In this document: in pieces, positions 37,090 through 45,667 of the stretch
How the letters are laid out: each line of letters opens with the position of its first letter
Position numbering within the stretch: position 1 is the first letter of the stretch
Source: Burkholderiaceae bacterium 26
GTDB lineage: Bacteria; Pseudomonadota; Gammaproteobacteria; Burkholderiales; Burkholderiaceae
DNA length: 64,000 nt
Direction of reading: 5' to 3'
NCBI GenBank assembly: GCA_000955795.1
Contig: JYOB01000010.1
Location: 133,637 to 197,636 of the forward strand
Position numbers and translations under genes: made by a program
Notes under the pieces: model-generated
Told to the model about the DNA's origin: nothing
The model's input: the letters and a program-made list of their open reading frames with translations, nothing else
Databases searched by the model: none

Positions 37090-38199
37090 CTAGTCCGACA
37101 GCCCCAGCAGCGGATGCTGCTCATGGCGCCACGGCGAGATAAAGAACGCAGCCACTTCATCGTCACGCACGGCGTCGATGCTGGTGTGCCTCCACTTGGG
37201 CGCGTGGTCTTTGTCGACAGCGAGTGCGCGAATGCCTTCGATACCGTCGCCTTCAGCAAACACGTGCGTCATCATGTCCAGTTCGCGGCGCAGTTCATCG
37301 GCCAGCGTGGTGCGGCGGCCGCGGCGGATCAGCTCCAGCGTCACCGCCATCATCAACGGCGAGCGCTTGGCCATGTGCTCAGCGGTCTGTGCGGCCCATT
37401 CGGAATCCGTGCTGCCAGCCAGGTCGGCGAAGATGCCTTGCACGCTGCTCTGGCTGAAGCAGGCATCGATGGCCTCGCGGTGGGGCACGATGATGGCCTT
37501 GGCATCATTCGGCGCCGATGCGGCTTCGGTAAAGCAGGCAGCGATCTGCTCGGCGCTGCCCCAGTTGCCATCGCGCAGGCGTTGGACGATGCCCGCCAGC
37601 GCCTCGGTGGTGACGTGGCAATCGGCAAGGCCGACCGACAACGCGTCGGCCGCTTCGATCATCTGCCCTGTCACGCCCAGGTATTCGCCCACATGGCCGG
37701 GCACGCGCGCCAGGAACCAGCCGCCGCCAACGTCCGGGAACAGGCCGATGTTGGTTTCAGGCATGGCCATCTTCGTGCGCTCGGTCACCACGCGCAGGGA
37801 TGCGCCTTGCGAGATGCCCATGCCACCGCCCATCACCACGCCGTCCATCAACGCGATGTAGGGCTTGGCATAGCTGAAGATCAGGTGGTTGAGACGGTAT
37901 TCCTCGGTGAAAAAGGTGATGAGTTGCGGGTCGCCGGCCGTGGCGGCGCGGTGGAAGAAACGGATGTCACCGCCGGCACACAGGGCCTTGCCGCCCTCGC
38001 CACGCAGGATGACAGCGTGGACCTCCGGATCGTGCTGCCAGGCCAGCAGCGCATGCGACATCGCGCGGATCATCTCCAGCGACAGCGCGTTGAGCGCCTG
38101 CGGCCGGTTCAGCGTCAGCCAGCCGATGCCGCCGCGTACTTCGGCGATCACGTTGGGTTGGACTTCAGCCTGAGGCGCGATGGAAACGGTGGATTGCAT
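37090..38199 (-). CDS. Enoyl-CoA hydratase/isomerase family, 3-hydroxyisobutyryl-CoA hydrolase-like
   Basis: A 369-residue crotonase-fold protein. Its length and blocks (GEGGKALCAGGDIRFF, DGVVMGGGMGISQGAS, MAMPETNIGLFPDVGGGWFLARV) match the 3-hydroxyisobutyryl-CoA hydrolase group, which acts in valine breakdown, rather than 260-residue enoyl-CoA hydratases. GGG supplies the oxyanion hole, and Glu in PETNIGL is the usual catalytic residue. The ATG at 38199 (MQSTVSIAPQ) is preferred to one 14 codons earlier. No other valine-degradation gene is nearby. Confidence 0.88.
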   Translation of the reverse strand: MQSTVSIAPQAEVQPNVIAEVRGGIGWLTLNRPQALNALSLEMIRAMSHALLAWQHDPEVHAVILRGEGGKALCAGGDIRFFHRAATAGDPQLITFFTEEYRLNHLIFSYAKPYIALMDGVVMGGGMGISQGASLRVVTERTKMAMPETNIGLFPDVGGGWFLARVPGHVGEYLGVTGQMIEAADALSVGLADCHVTTEALAGIVQRLRDGNWGSAEQIAACFTEAASAPNDAKAIIVPHREAIDACFSQSSVQGIFADLAGSTDSEWAAQTAEHMAKRSPLMMAVTLELIRRGRRTTLADELRRELDMMTHVFAEGDGIEGIRALAVDKDHAPKWRHTSIDAVRDDEVAAFFISPWRHEQHPLLGLSD

Positions 38200-38345
38200 G
38201 TCTCGGATGTTGTTGTGGAAATAACGGCTCGCACTGTACACGACAGCGTATTGAAGCGAGGAAGGGCTCTAGCCTGCCCCCTTTCGCAGCGCGGGTGTTG
38301 GGCGTATACCTGCCGGTTGGAGACGACACACATCACAACAATCCA

Positions 38346-39251
38346 ATGACCCCTGCCAACGCCACCCCGGGCGCATCCGGTTTCGACCCAGGCCTGATCC
38401 TGCTGGCCTTTGCGCCGGTCTTCCTGCTGACCATCGGCGCAGAGGCGTGGTACTGGGGCAAGCGTGATCCATCCGTCTACAGCCTCAAAGACACCGTTTC
38501 AAACGCGTGCCTTGCGCTCATGCACCAGGCGTCGGACGCGTTCTTCCTGTGGCTGATGATCAAGACGGTCTACTCGTGGACGTACAGCCACGGCTTGCGC
38601 GCGGTGCCCGAGACGTGGTGGTCATTCGTGTTGCTCTTGCTGCTGCAGGATTTTCTGTACTACTTCTTCCACCGCGCGAGCCATCGCGTGCGCTGGATGT
38701 GGGCCTCGCATGTAACGCACCACTCGTCGGAAGGCATGAACTTTTCGACGGCGTTCCGCCAGAGCCTGACCTATCCGATTTCTGGTATGTGGCTGTTCTG
38801 GATTCCGCTTGCCTGGATCGGCTTTACGCCGGACTGGGTGATCCTCGCCGTGGGCCTGAACCTGGCATTCCAGTTCTTCGTGCATACGCGGCTGGGTGCG
38901 CTGGATTCGCGCTACGCCGGCTTCTGGCGCTGGCTCGGGCAATACGTGAATACGCCGTCGGTGCATCGCGTTCACCACGCCAAGAACCCGCAGTACATCG
39001 ACCGAAACTACGCCGGCGTGCTGACCATCTGGGATCGCATGTTCGGCAGCTTCGTGCCAGAGGAGGACGCGCCCGTTTTCGGCATCACGCGGCAAGTCCA
39101 CACGCACAACCCGATCACCCTCACCTTCCACGAATGGCGCGACATGTGGGCAGACGTGTTCCGCGATCGGGACATTCGCTACCTGTGGAAACCGCCCGAG
39201 TGGCGCAGCCCGCGCGCTGCGGGAACGGTCGAGGCGATGCCGCTCACATGA
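38346..39251 (+). CDS. Sterol desaturase/fatty acid hydroxylase family membrane protein
   Basis: A 301-residue integral membrane di-iron oxygenase. The conserved histidine motifs are FHRASH, HVTHH and the C-terminal HRVHH, all expected to bind iron. Hydrophobic helices occur at about 12-32, 55-75 and 130-170. Bacterial members hydroxylate various lipids; the substrate here is unknown. Its last eight bases overlap the end of the convergent LysR gene. Confidence 0.88.
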   Translation: MTPANATPGASGFDPGLILLAFAPVFLLTIGAEAWYWGKRDPSVYSLKDTVSNACLALMHQASDAFFLWLMIKTVYSWTYSHGLRAVPETWWSFVLLLLLQDFLYYFFHRASHRVRWMWASHVTHHSSEGMNFSTAFRQSLTYPISGMWLFWIPLAWIGFTPDWVILAVGLNLAFQFFVHTRLGALDSRYAGFWRWLGQYVNTPSVHRVHHAKNPQYIDRNYAGVLTIWDRMFGSFVPEEDAPVFGITRQVHTHNPITLTFHEWRDMWADVFRDRDIRYLWKPPEWRSPRAAGTVEAMPLT

Positions 39252-40113
39252 ACGGCGGCCCGAAGCGCGTGGCGACGCGATCAGTGGAATCGAACAGATC
39301 CCGCAGGACGGCGCTGGTGCACGTCGGCTGCACGTACAGGTAAAACGCCACTTCCGGCAGTCGCGGCAGGCCATCTGCTTCGGTCAGCACACGCATGTTG
39401 GCGTCGAGCAATTCGGTCGTGCGCGCCGTCACGCCCAGCCCCGCGCTAATCGCAGCCTTGATGCCCGTCAGCGTGGGCGACAGATAACTCGTGCGCCATG
39501 GAATGTGGTGCGCATCCAGGCATTCGATCGACAGCTGACGGAACAGGCTCAGTTCGTCGGCCATGACCAACGGCACCGGCGCGGCGGGGTTGAAGATGAA
39601 ATCTTCCGCGCAGATCCACACCATCGGCGACGTGCGCAGCTTGATACCGGGAAAAGCATCGTCATAGCGGGTGGAGATCGCCAGATCGAGCGTCTTGTCG
39701 CGCAACGCGTCCATCAGGAACGGGCTGCGACCAACGTTGATTTCCATCTGCAATTCTGGCGACAGCTTGGACAACCGCCGCAGCAGATTCGGCAAGATCG
39801 AATCGGCCACGTCATGCGGTGAGCCGATGCGGATTTTCTCGATCGGGCCGCCCGTCTGGATCACCTGCACGGCCTGGTCGTTGAGCGCCAGGATCTTGTG
39901 CGCATAGGCGACAAGCCGCACGCCATCGGGCGTCATCATCTTGTGGCGGCCGCGCTTCTCGAACAGCGCGCAGCCCATTTCCTCCTCCAGCCGCTGCATC
40001 TGCTGCGTGACCGCAGACTGCGTGCGCCCCACCCGTGCCGCTGCCGCGGCAAACGTCTCGTGCTGCGCAATCGCTACGAATGTGCGCAGCAAATCGATGT
40101 CCAGATTTCGCAT
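39244..40113 (-). CDS. LysR-type transcriptional regulator
   Basis: A 289-residue LTTR. Winged helix at 1-65: LLRTFVAIAQHETFAAAAARVGRTQSAVTQQMQRLEEEMG. The C-terminal effector-binding domain follows. It is transcribed away from the ABC transporter operon across a 186-base region that contains a good LysR site (40162-40178), so it almost certainly controls that operon and itself. The inducer may be a sulfur amino acid, by context only. Confidence 0.93.
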   Translation of the reverse strand: MRNLDIDLLRTFVAIAQHETFAAAAARVGRTQSAVTQQMQRLEEEMGCALFEKRGRHKMMTPDGVRLVAYAHKILALNDQAVQVIQTGGPIEKIRIGSPHDVADSILPNLLRRLSKLSPELQMEINVGRSPFLMDALRDKTLDLAISTRYDDAFPGIKLRTSPMVWICAEDFIFNPAAPVPLVMADELSLFRQLSIECLDAHHIPWRTSYLSPTLTGIKAAISAGLGVTARTTELLDANMRVLTEADGLPRLPEVAFYLYVQPTCTSAVLRDLFDSTDRVATRFGPPFM

Positions 40114-40161
40114 CTCGATCCCGATACTTCAGAAACCCTAATCAGTTCCGGCCAAAAATTA

Positions 40162-40178
40162 AATTGTTCTGCGCAATT
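40162..40178. promoter_or_regulatory. Likely LysR operator in the divergent intergenic region
   Basis: AATTG-N7-CAATT is a perfect inverted repeat containing the LysR T-N11-A core. It lies 48 bases before the LysR start and 121 bases before the transporter start. GGCC pairs flank it on both sides. Confidence 0.6.
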
Positions 40179-40299
40179 CTGGCCGATAACCTGCCGGAAA
40201 TACAAATAACACTGAACGAACAATACGTTCAGGCAGACACCTGAGCCGCGGGGAAGCGCGGTCCGACACTGAATCGGTTTCATACAAAGGAGGAACACC

Positions 40300-41136
40300 A
40301 TGTGGGCATGGAAATGGGCACAAGCTGCCGCCGCGCTAACCTTGGGCACGCTGGGCGTGGCAGGTGTGGCGCACGCCGATGCGCTGACGGACATCAAATC
40401 GCGCGGCACGCTGGTCTGCGGCACCCAGAACGCCAGCGAGCCTTACGCCTTTCCCGACGCCGCCACGCGGCAGATCGTCGGCTTTGACGTGGATGTGTGC
40501 AGCGCGTTGGCCAAGGGGCTGGGCGTCAAGCTGGAGCACCGCGCGCTGTCAACCGACGCACGCATTCCCGAACTGAAGACACATCGCGTGGATGTGCTGG
40601 CCGCTGCCGTGGCGTGGATGCCGGCGCGCGCCGCGCAAGTCGATTTCAGCAACCAATATTTCGTTGCGCCGATCCGCGTGCTGGTGCGCGCTGATTCGCC
40701 CATCCAGACGCTCGATCAGCTTGCCAACAAGAAGATCGCCGCATCCGAAGGTTCAAGCTCGGCAGCGGTGTCAGTCACGCGCCTGCCGGATTCGCGCTTG
40801 CTGACATTCCACGATATTTCGTCGGCGTATCTCGCTTTGCAGCAAGGCAAGGTCGATGGGCTGGTGGCGGGGCAGCTCGTGCTGGCGCGCTTTGCCAACG
40901 AGGCGGCGCAGAAAGGCGGCCAGCAATATCGCCTGCTGACGGCGCCCGTTTATGAAGAACGCTGGGGCGTGGTGATGAACAAGAACGAGCCCGCGCTCAT
41001 GGCAGCCGTCAACAAGGTGCTGGCGGATTACGACCAGTCCAGCGGCCTGCAGACGAGCTTCGACAAGTGGCTCGGCGCCAAGTCGGGCTACAAGTTCTCG
41101 CGCGACTACAAGGTCGAACCGATCAAGCCGCAGTAA
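40300..41136 (+). CDS. Polar amino acid ABC transporter, periplasmic binding protein
   Basis: A 278-residue family 3 solute-binding protein. The signal peptide ends at about VAHADA. The mature N-terminus IKSRGTLVCGTQNASEPYAFPD and VGFDVDVCSALAKGLG are typical. The ligand-binding aspartate/arginine region is less obvious: DVLAAAVAWMPARAAQVDFSNQYF. AGGAGG precedes the ATG. It is first in an operon with two permeases, an ATPase and sulfur-enzyme genes, suggesting cysteine, cystine or a related compound as ligand. Confidence 0.9.
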   Translation: MWAWKWAQAAAALTLGTLGVAGVAHADALTDIKSRGTLVCGTQNASEPYAFPDAATRQIVGFDVDVCSALAKGLGVKLEHRALSTDARIPELKTHRVDVLAAAVAWMPARAAQVDFSNQYFVAPIRVLVRADSPIQTLDQLANKKIAASEGSSSAAVSVTRLPDSRLLTFHDISSAYLALQQGKVDGLVAGQLVLARFANEAAQKGGQQYRLLTAPVYEERWGVVMNKNEPALMAAVNKVLADYDQSSGLQTSFDKWLGAKSGYKFSRDYKVEPIKPQ

Positions 41137-41152
41137 GCCCAGGGCGGCCGAC

Positions 41153-41845
41153 ATGTTCGATCTCTCGTTCCTGCTCGAAGACGGCTATCTGCGCCTGTTG
41201 CGGGACGGCATCCTGACCACGCTGCGTCTGTTTGTCGTCTCGGGCCTGCTGGCCATCGCCGTTGGTGTTTCACTGGCAACGCTGCGTGCGCTTCCGGTGC
41301 GCGTGTTCAAGGCGTTCGTCATCGTGGTTGTCGAATACCACCGCAACGTGCCGATGCTGGTGCAGATCCTGGTGTGGTATTTCGGCGTCCCGCAGTTGCT
41401 GCCGGAATCGCTCAAGGTATGGATCAACGCCGGCAACACCGAGTTCCTCTTCGCGGCGATTGCCCTGGCGCTGAACTCGGGTGCGTTCATCTCCGAAGAC
41501 CTGCGCTCGGGCCTGCGTGCGATCCCGCATACGCAGCAGGAGGCGGCGTGGTCGATCGGGCTGACGCATCTGCAGGCGCTGCGTTACGTGATCCTGCCGC
41601 AGGGGATTCGTGTGGCGCTGCCCGCGCTGCTCAACCAGGCGCTGTTGCTGTTCAAGAACAGCTCGCTGGCGATGGCCATCGGCGTGCACGAATTGCTCTA
41701 CCGCACGCGGCAGATCGACAACCTCACCTTCCGCACGTTTGACGTGTTCCTCGTCGCCACGCTGCTGTATCTGCTCGGCACGCTTGCGCTGATGTCGCTG
41801 TCGGATCGCGTTGCCAAGCGTCGTACGACGCCACTGGGGGTCTGA
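41153..41845 (+). CDS. Amino acid ABC transporter permease (first)
   Basis: A 230-residue inner-membrane permease of the HisM/GlnP type with about five helices and the EAA loop EAAWSIGLTHLQALRYVILPQGIRVALP. Typical N-terminal DGILTTLRLFVVSG. It starts 16 bases after the binding-protein gene and pairs with the next gene as a heterodimer. Confidence 0.94.
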   Translation: MFDLSFLLEDGYLRLLRDGILTTLRLFVVSGLLAIAVGVSLATLRALPVRVFKAFVIVVVEYHRNVPMLVQILVWYFGVPQLLPESLKVWINAGNTEFLFAAIALALNSGAFISEDLRSGLRAIPHTQQEAAWSIGLTHLQALRYVILPQGIRVALPALLNQALLLFKNSSLAMAIGVHELLYRTRQIDNLTFRTFDVFLVATLLYLLGTLALMSLSDRVAKRRTTPLGV

Positions 41846-41848
41846 CGC

Positions 41849-42541
41849 ATGCTTGAAATCCTGCATGACTATCTGGCGTTGTTCCTGGTCGGGTCGTGGC
41901 CGAATGGCCCTCTGGGCGGCGTCGCGGTGACGCTGGTGCTTTCGGTGCTGGGCTTGGTGATGTCGTTCCCGATTGCAGTGCTGATCGGTCTGGCACACGT
42001 GAGCCCTTGGCGCTGGCTGCGTCGTATTGCCGGTGTTTGGTCTCGCCTGGTGCGCGGCATTCCGCTGCTGATGATCATCTTCTGGGCCTACTTTGCGGTG
42101 CCGCTCCTGGTGGGCAAGGAAGTGTCGGCGTTCACCACGGCGGTCTGCGCGATCATCGTCTACGAAAGCGCATTCCTCTCGCAGATCGTACGTGCGGGGC
42201 TCGAGGGACTGCCGCGCGGGCAGATGGAAGCAGCGCGCTCGAACGGCTTGTCCTGGCTACAGAGCATGCGCTACGTGCAACTGCCGCAAGCGCTGACCAA
42301 CATGCTGCCGTCGATCGTTAACCAGTTCGTGTCGATCATCAAGGCAACGTCGCTCGCCTATGTGATTGGCGTGCCGGAGCTGACGTACTCAGCGGCGCAG
42401 GTCAACACCATCACGCTGACCAAGCCACTGGAAACCTTCCTCGTGCTGGCAGCCTTCTACTTCGTTTTGTGCTTCGCCATCTCCCGCTTCGCGGGGCAGC
42501 TGGAGCGCCGCATTGCCCGCCATCGCGCGGGGCTTGCCTAG
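41849..42541 (+). CDS. Amino acid ABC transporter permease (second)
   Basis: A 230-residue permease with the EAA loop [29 protein letters not shown] and five hydrophobic helices. [15 protein letters not shown] matches the family's conserved RGTPLL region. It starts three bases after the first permease gene, as usual for the pair. Confidence 0.94.
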   Translation: MLEILHDYLALFLVGSWPNGPLGGVAVTLVLSVLGLVMSFPIAVLIGLAHVSPWRWLRRIAGVWSRLVRGIPLLMIIFWAYFAVPLLVGKEVSAFTTAVCAIIVYESAFLSQIVRAGLEGLPRGQMEAARSNGLSWLQSMRYVQLPQALTNMLPSIVNQFVSIIKATSLAYVIGVPELTYSAAQVNTITLTKPLETFLVLAAFYFVLCFAISRFAGQLERRIARHRAGLA

Positions 42542-42570
42542 GAACAAACCCTTGCCGGAGACAACATCCC

Positions 42571-43326
42571 ATGCTGGCATTTGAAAACGTCGACAAGTAC
42601 TACGACGACTACCACGCGCTCAAAGGCATCAGCGCCACCATCGAACGCGGTGAAGTCGTTGTGGTGTGCGGCCCCTCGGGCTCGGGCAAATCCACACTGA
42701 TCCGCACGGTCACGCGGCTGGAGGGCATCCACGGCGGATGCATCCGCTTTGAAGGGCGCGATGTCCATGCACGCGATGTACGCGTCAACCAGTTGCGTGC
42801 GCGCATCGGCTTCGTGTTCCAGAACTTCAACCTGTTTCAGAACCTGTCGGTGCGGCAGAACCTGATTCTCGGGCCGACCAAGGTGCTCGGTCTATCGCGC
42901 GATGAAGCGACGGCGCAGGCCGAAGCGCTGCTTGCCAAGGTCGGCCTTGCCCACAAGATCGACGCGATGCCCGCGAACCTCTCGGGTGGCCAGCAGCAGC
43001 GCGTGGCCATTGCGCGGGCGCTGGCGATGAAGCCGCCGCTCATGCTGTTTGATGAGCCGACCAGCGCGCTCGACCCCGAGATGGTGCAAGAGGTTCTGCA
43101 CGTGATGCGCGAGCTGGCAGACGACGGTCTCACGATGATGATCGTCACCCACGAGATGGGCTTCGCGCGTGATGTGTCCAGCCGTGTCTGGTTCATGGAC
43201 CAGGGCGAGTTGCTGGAGGACTCGCCGCCCGACCAGTTCTTCAGCCGACCGAAGCACGCGCGTGCGCAGCGCTTTCTGCAAGACGTCCTGCGGCCTGCGC
43301 CGCGCATTGCCGAACTCGTCGCCTGA
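42571..43326 (+). CDS. Amino acid ABC transporter ATP-binding protein
   Basis: A 251-residue ATPase with Walker [10 protein letters not shown], signature LSGGQQQR, Walker [15 protein letters not shown] and the switch His in VTHEMGFA. It powers the two permeases. The ATG at 42571 ([11 protein letters not shown]) is the conserved start; an earlier frame overlaps the permease gene. Confidence 0.96.
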   Translation: MLAFENVDKYYDDYHALKGISATIERGEVVVVCGPSGSGKSTLIRTVTRLEGIHGGCIRFEGRDVHARDVRVNQLRARIGFVFQNFNLFQNLSVRQNLILGPTKVLGLSRDEATAQAEALLAKVGLAHKIDAMPANLSGGQQQRVAIARALAMKPPLMLFDEPTSALDPEMVQEVLHVMRELADDGLTMMIVTHEMGFARDVSSRVWFMDQGELLEDSPPDQFFSRPKHARAQRFLQDVLRPAPRIAELVA

Positions 43327-43392
43327 CACCAACAACGATAACAACGCCACGTAACACAACAAGGCGCCCCCATACCTCAGGAGAATCCATCC

Positions 43393-43986
43393 ATGTCCAC
43401 ATCTCTTCCTCAGCAACGCCAAGCGGCAGTCAATGATGCGATTGCCGCCATGAAAGCCGCACTCGCACCCGAAGGTGAAACGCGTCCCGCACTGGCGGAC
43501 GTGCTCGAACAGGTCAAAGGCCTCGCCGCGCGCACGGAGTTCTGGCAGGAAACCGACTTCCCGCCTCCCAGCGACGGCGAGCTGCAAGCCCGCTACCTGA
43601 TCCACGAAGATGCAAACCAGACCTACGCGCTGTACCTGAATGTCATGCGCCCGGGCAAGAAGATCACGCCGCACAACCACACCACGTGGGCCTGCATCGC
43701 CGCCGTGGACGGCACGGAATACAACTATGTCTACCGCCGCACCGACGACCGCGCCACGCCCGGCGTCGGGACGCTGGAAATGACCGACACCGTCGTCGTC
43801 GAACCCGGTACCGGCATCGCGCTGGCGGCCGAAGACATCCACGCCGTCGAGATCAAGGGCGAGGCGCCGATCCGCCATCTGCACATGTACGGACGCGCGC
43901 TCGAAACGCTGACCGAGCGCATCACGTTCGACCTGGCGACCGGCCGCTACCAGACCATGGGCATCGGCGTGAAAACGCGCCGCTAA
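43393..43986 (+). CDS. Cysteine dioxygenase-like thiol dioxygenase (cupin)
   Basis: A 197-residue cupin of the cysteine dioxygenase family, which oxidises cysteine thiol to the sulfinate with iron and O2. By eye, the iron ligands are His94, His96 (PHNHTTW) and His150 (EDIHAVE). Arg67 falls where mammalian CDO has the carboxylate-binding Arg60. Cys101 and Tyr166 fall where mammalian CDO has the Cys93-Tyr157 crosslink; most bacterial CDOs have Gly at the Cys position. It lies 66 bases after the ABC ATPase and is followed by the rhodanese gene. The exact thiol substrate is uncertain. Confidence 0.82.
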   Translation: MSTSLPQQRQAAVNDAIAAMKAALAPEGETRPALADVLEQVKGLAARTEFWQETDFPPPSDGELQARYLIHEDANQTYALYLNVMRPGKKITPHNHTTWACIAAVDGTEYNYVYRRTDDRATPGVGTLEMTDTVVVEPGTGIALAAEDIHAVEIKGEAPIRHLHMYGRALETLTERITFDLATGRYQTMGIGVKTRR

Positions 43987-44077
43987 CCAGCCAGCCTCAA
44001 CCCGAATCGCGTTGCCTGTCATCCGCGCTGCGTGCGCGGAGGGACGCGCTCACCCTTTTGATTCGTTTCGCATCGAT

Positions 44078-45667
44078 ATGACATCGTTCGTTACCGCCCA
44101 GACCCTGAAAGCGTGGCTGCACGACGGCGCCGAGATCGCGCTGTTCGACGTGCGCGAGCACGGCCAGTATGGTGAAGCCCACCTCTTCTACGCCATCCCG
44201 CTGCCGTACAGCCGTCTTGAGATCGATGCCCCGCGCCTCGCGCCACGCCGCGCCGTGCGCGTGGTCGTTTATGACGACAACGATGGCGTTGCCGACCGCG
44301 CGGCCGAACGCCTGAGCGCCATCGGCTACACCAACGTGCACGTGCTGCAAGGCGGCGCGCAAGGCTGGACGCACGCGGGCTTCACACTGTTTGCCGGCGT
44401 CAACGTGCCATCCAAAACCTTCGGTGAACTCGTCGAGATGGCTTACCACACGCCACGCGTCACCGCACGCGAGCTCGCGGCCATGCGCGAACGCGGCGAC
44501 GACGTCGTCATCGTCGACGGCAGACCCGTCAGCGAATACCTGAAGATGACGATCCCGTCGTCGATCTGCTGCCCGAACGGCGAACTTGGGCTGCGCATCC
44601 GCGAGCTTGTCCCCGATGCAACCACGCCTATCGTCGTCAACTGCGCGGGCCGCACACGCAGCATCATCGGCGCGCAGACGCTGATCAACCTGGGCATCCC
44701 CAACCCGGTGATGGCGCTGGAGAACGGAACGCAAGGCTGGTACCTCGAAGACCTTCCGCTGGAGCACGGCAGCACGCGCCGTTATCCCGACGTCGTGACG
44801 CCCGCTACCGTCAAGGACATGCGCGAGGCCAGTCAGCAACTCGCCGCCCGCTTTGCAGTGCCCGAGGTCGATGCAGAATCGCTCGAACGTTGGGTTGCAC
44901 ACGACGAACACAGCGTCTTCCTGTGCGATGTCCGTACCCCCGAGGAATTCGCCAGCGGCAGCCTGCCGGGTGCACAGCATGCGCCGGGCGGGCAGTTGAT
45001 CCAGGCAACCGATCAGTACGTCGGCGTGCGTCATGCCCGCCTCGTGCTCTTCGATGCCGACGGCGTGCGCGCGCCAATCGTTGCGAGCTGGCTGCGGCAA
45101 CTCGGCCACGATGCCTATGTGCTGCGCGAGGGATTGAACAGCAACGCGAGCCTGCCGGCGGCCCCAACCGCGTTGCCGCAACCGTTGCCGGAAATCAGTG
45201 CGCAAGCGCTCTCCACCGCGCTCGCGGCCGGCACCGCACACGTGATCGACTTGCGCCCCAGCATGAGCTTCCGCCGCGCCCACGTGCCTGGCGCCACATG
45301 GGCCATTCGTCCGCGCTTGCCGGCCCTGGCCGCCGACCGCGATACCGTGCTGATCGCTGACGACCCGCGCATCGCGGCACTCGCGGCGGCAGATTTGGGC
45401 ACGGGCGCGCCGCATGCCGCATCGCGTCTAAAGTTGCTCGCCGGAAGCGTCGCCGCGTGGACTGCCGCCGGCTACGTCACCGAAGGTTCCGAGAACGTCC
45501 CGCCCGACGCCGATTGCATCGACTATCTCTTCTTCGTGCATGATCGGCATGACGGAAACAAGGCTGCAGCGCGGCAATACCTGGCCTGGGAAACCGGCCT
45601 GCTCGCCCAGCTCGATGCGCAGGAACTTGGCGCCTTTCGCGTGGGCGCTGGTGCCGCGCAGTCATGA
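44078..45667 (+). CDS. Four-domain rhodanese-like sulfurtransferase
   Basis: A 529-residue cytoplasmic protein with four rhodanese homology domains at about 1-105, 125-235, 262-355 and 372-468. Only the second has a catalytic cysteine, Cys189 in the loop CAGRTRS. The matching loops read YDDNDGVAD, FDADGVRAP and ADDPRIAAL, so the other domains cannot carry a persulfide there. A 60-residue tail follows. It probably moves sulfane sulfur or senses it. It lies 91 bases after the dioxygenase gene and overlaps the next start by four bases. Confidence 0.87.
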   Translation: MTSFVTAQTLKAWLHDGAEIALFDVREHGQYGEAHLFYAIPLPYSRLEIDAPRLAPRRAVRVVVYDDNDGVADRAAERLSAIGYTNVHVLQGGAQGWTHAGFTLFAGVNVPSKTFGELVEMAYHTPRVTARELAAMRERGDDVVIVDGRPVSEYLKMTIPSSICCPNGELGLRIRELVPDATTPIVVNCAGRTRSIIGAQTLINLGIPNPVMALENGTQGWYLEDLPLEHGSTRRYPDVVTPATVKDMREASQQLAARFAVPEVDAESLERWVAHDEHSVFLCDVRTPEEFASGSLPGAQHAPGGQLIQATDQYVGVRHARLVLFDADGVRAPIVASWLRQLGHDAYVLREGLNSNASLPAAPTALPQPLPEISAQALSTALAAGTAHVIDLRPSMSFRRAHVPGATWAIRPRLPALAADRDTVLIADDPRIAALAAADLGTGAPHAASRLKLLAGSVAAWTAAGYVTEGSENVPPDADCIDYLFFVHDRHDGNKAAARQYLAWETGLLAQLDAQELGAFRVGAGAAQS

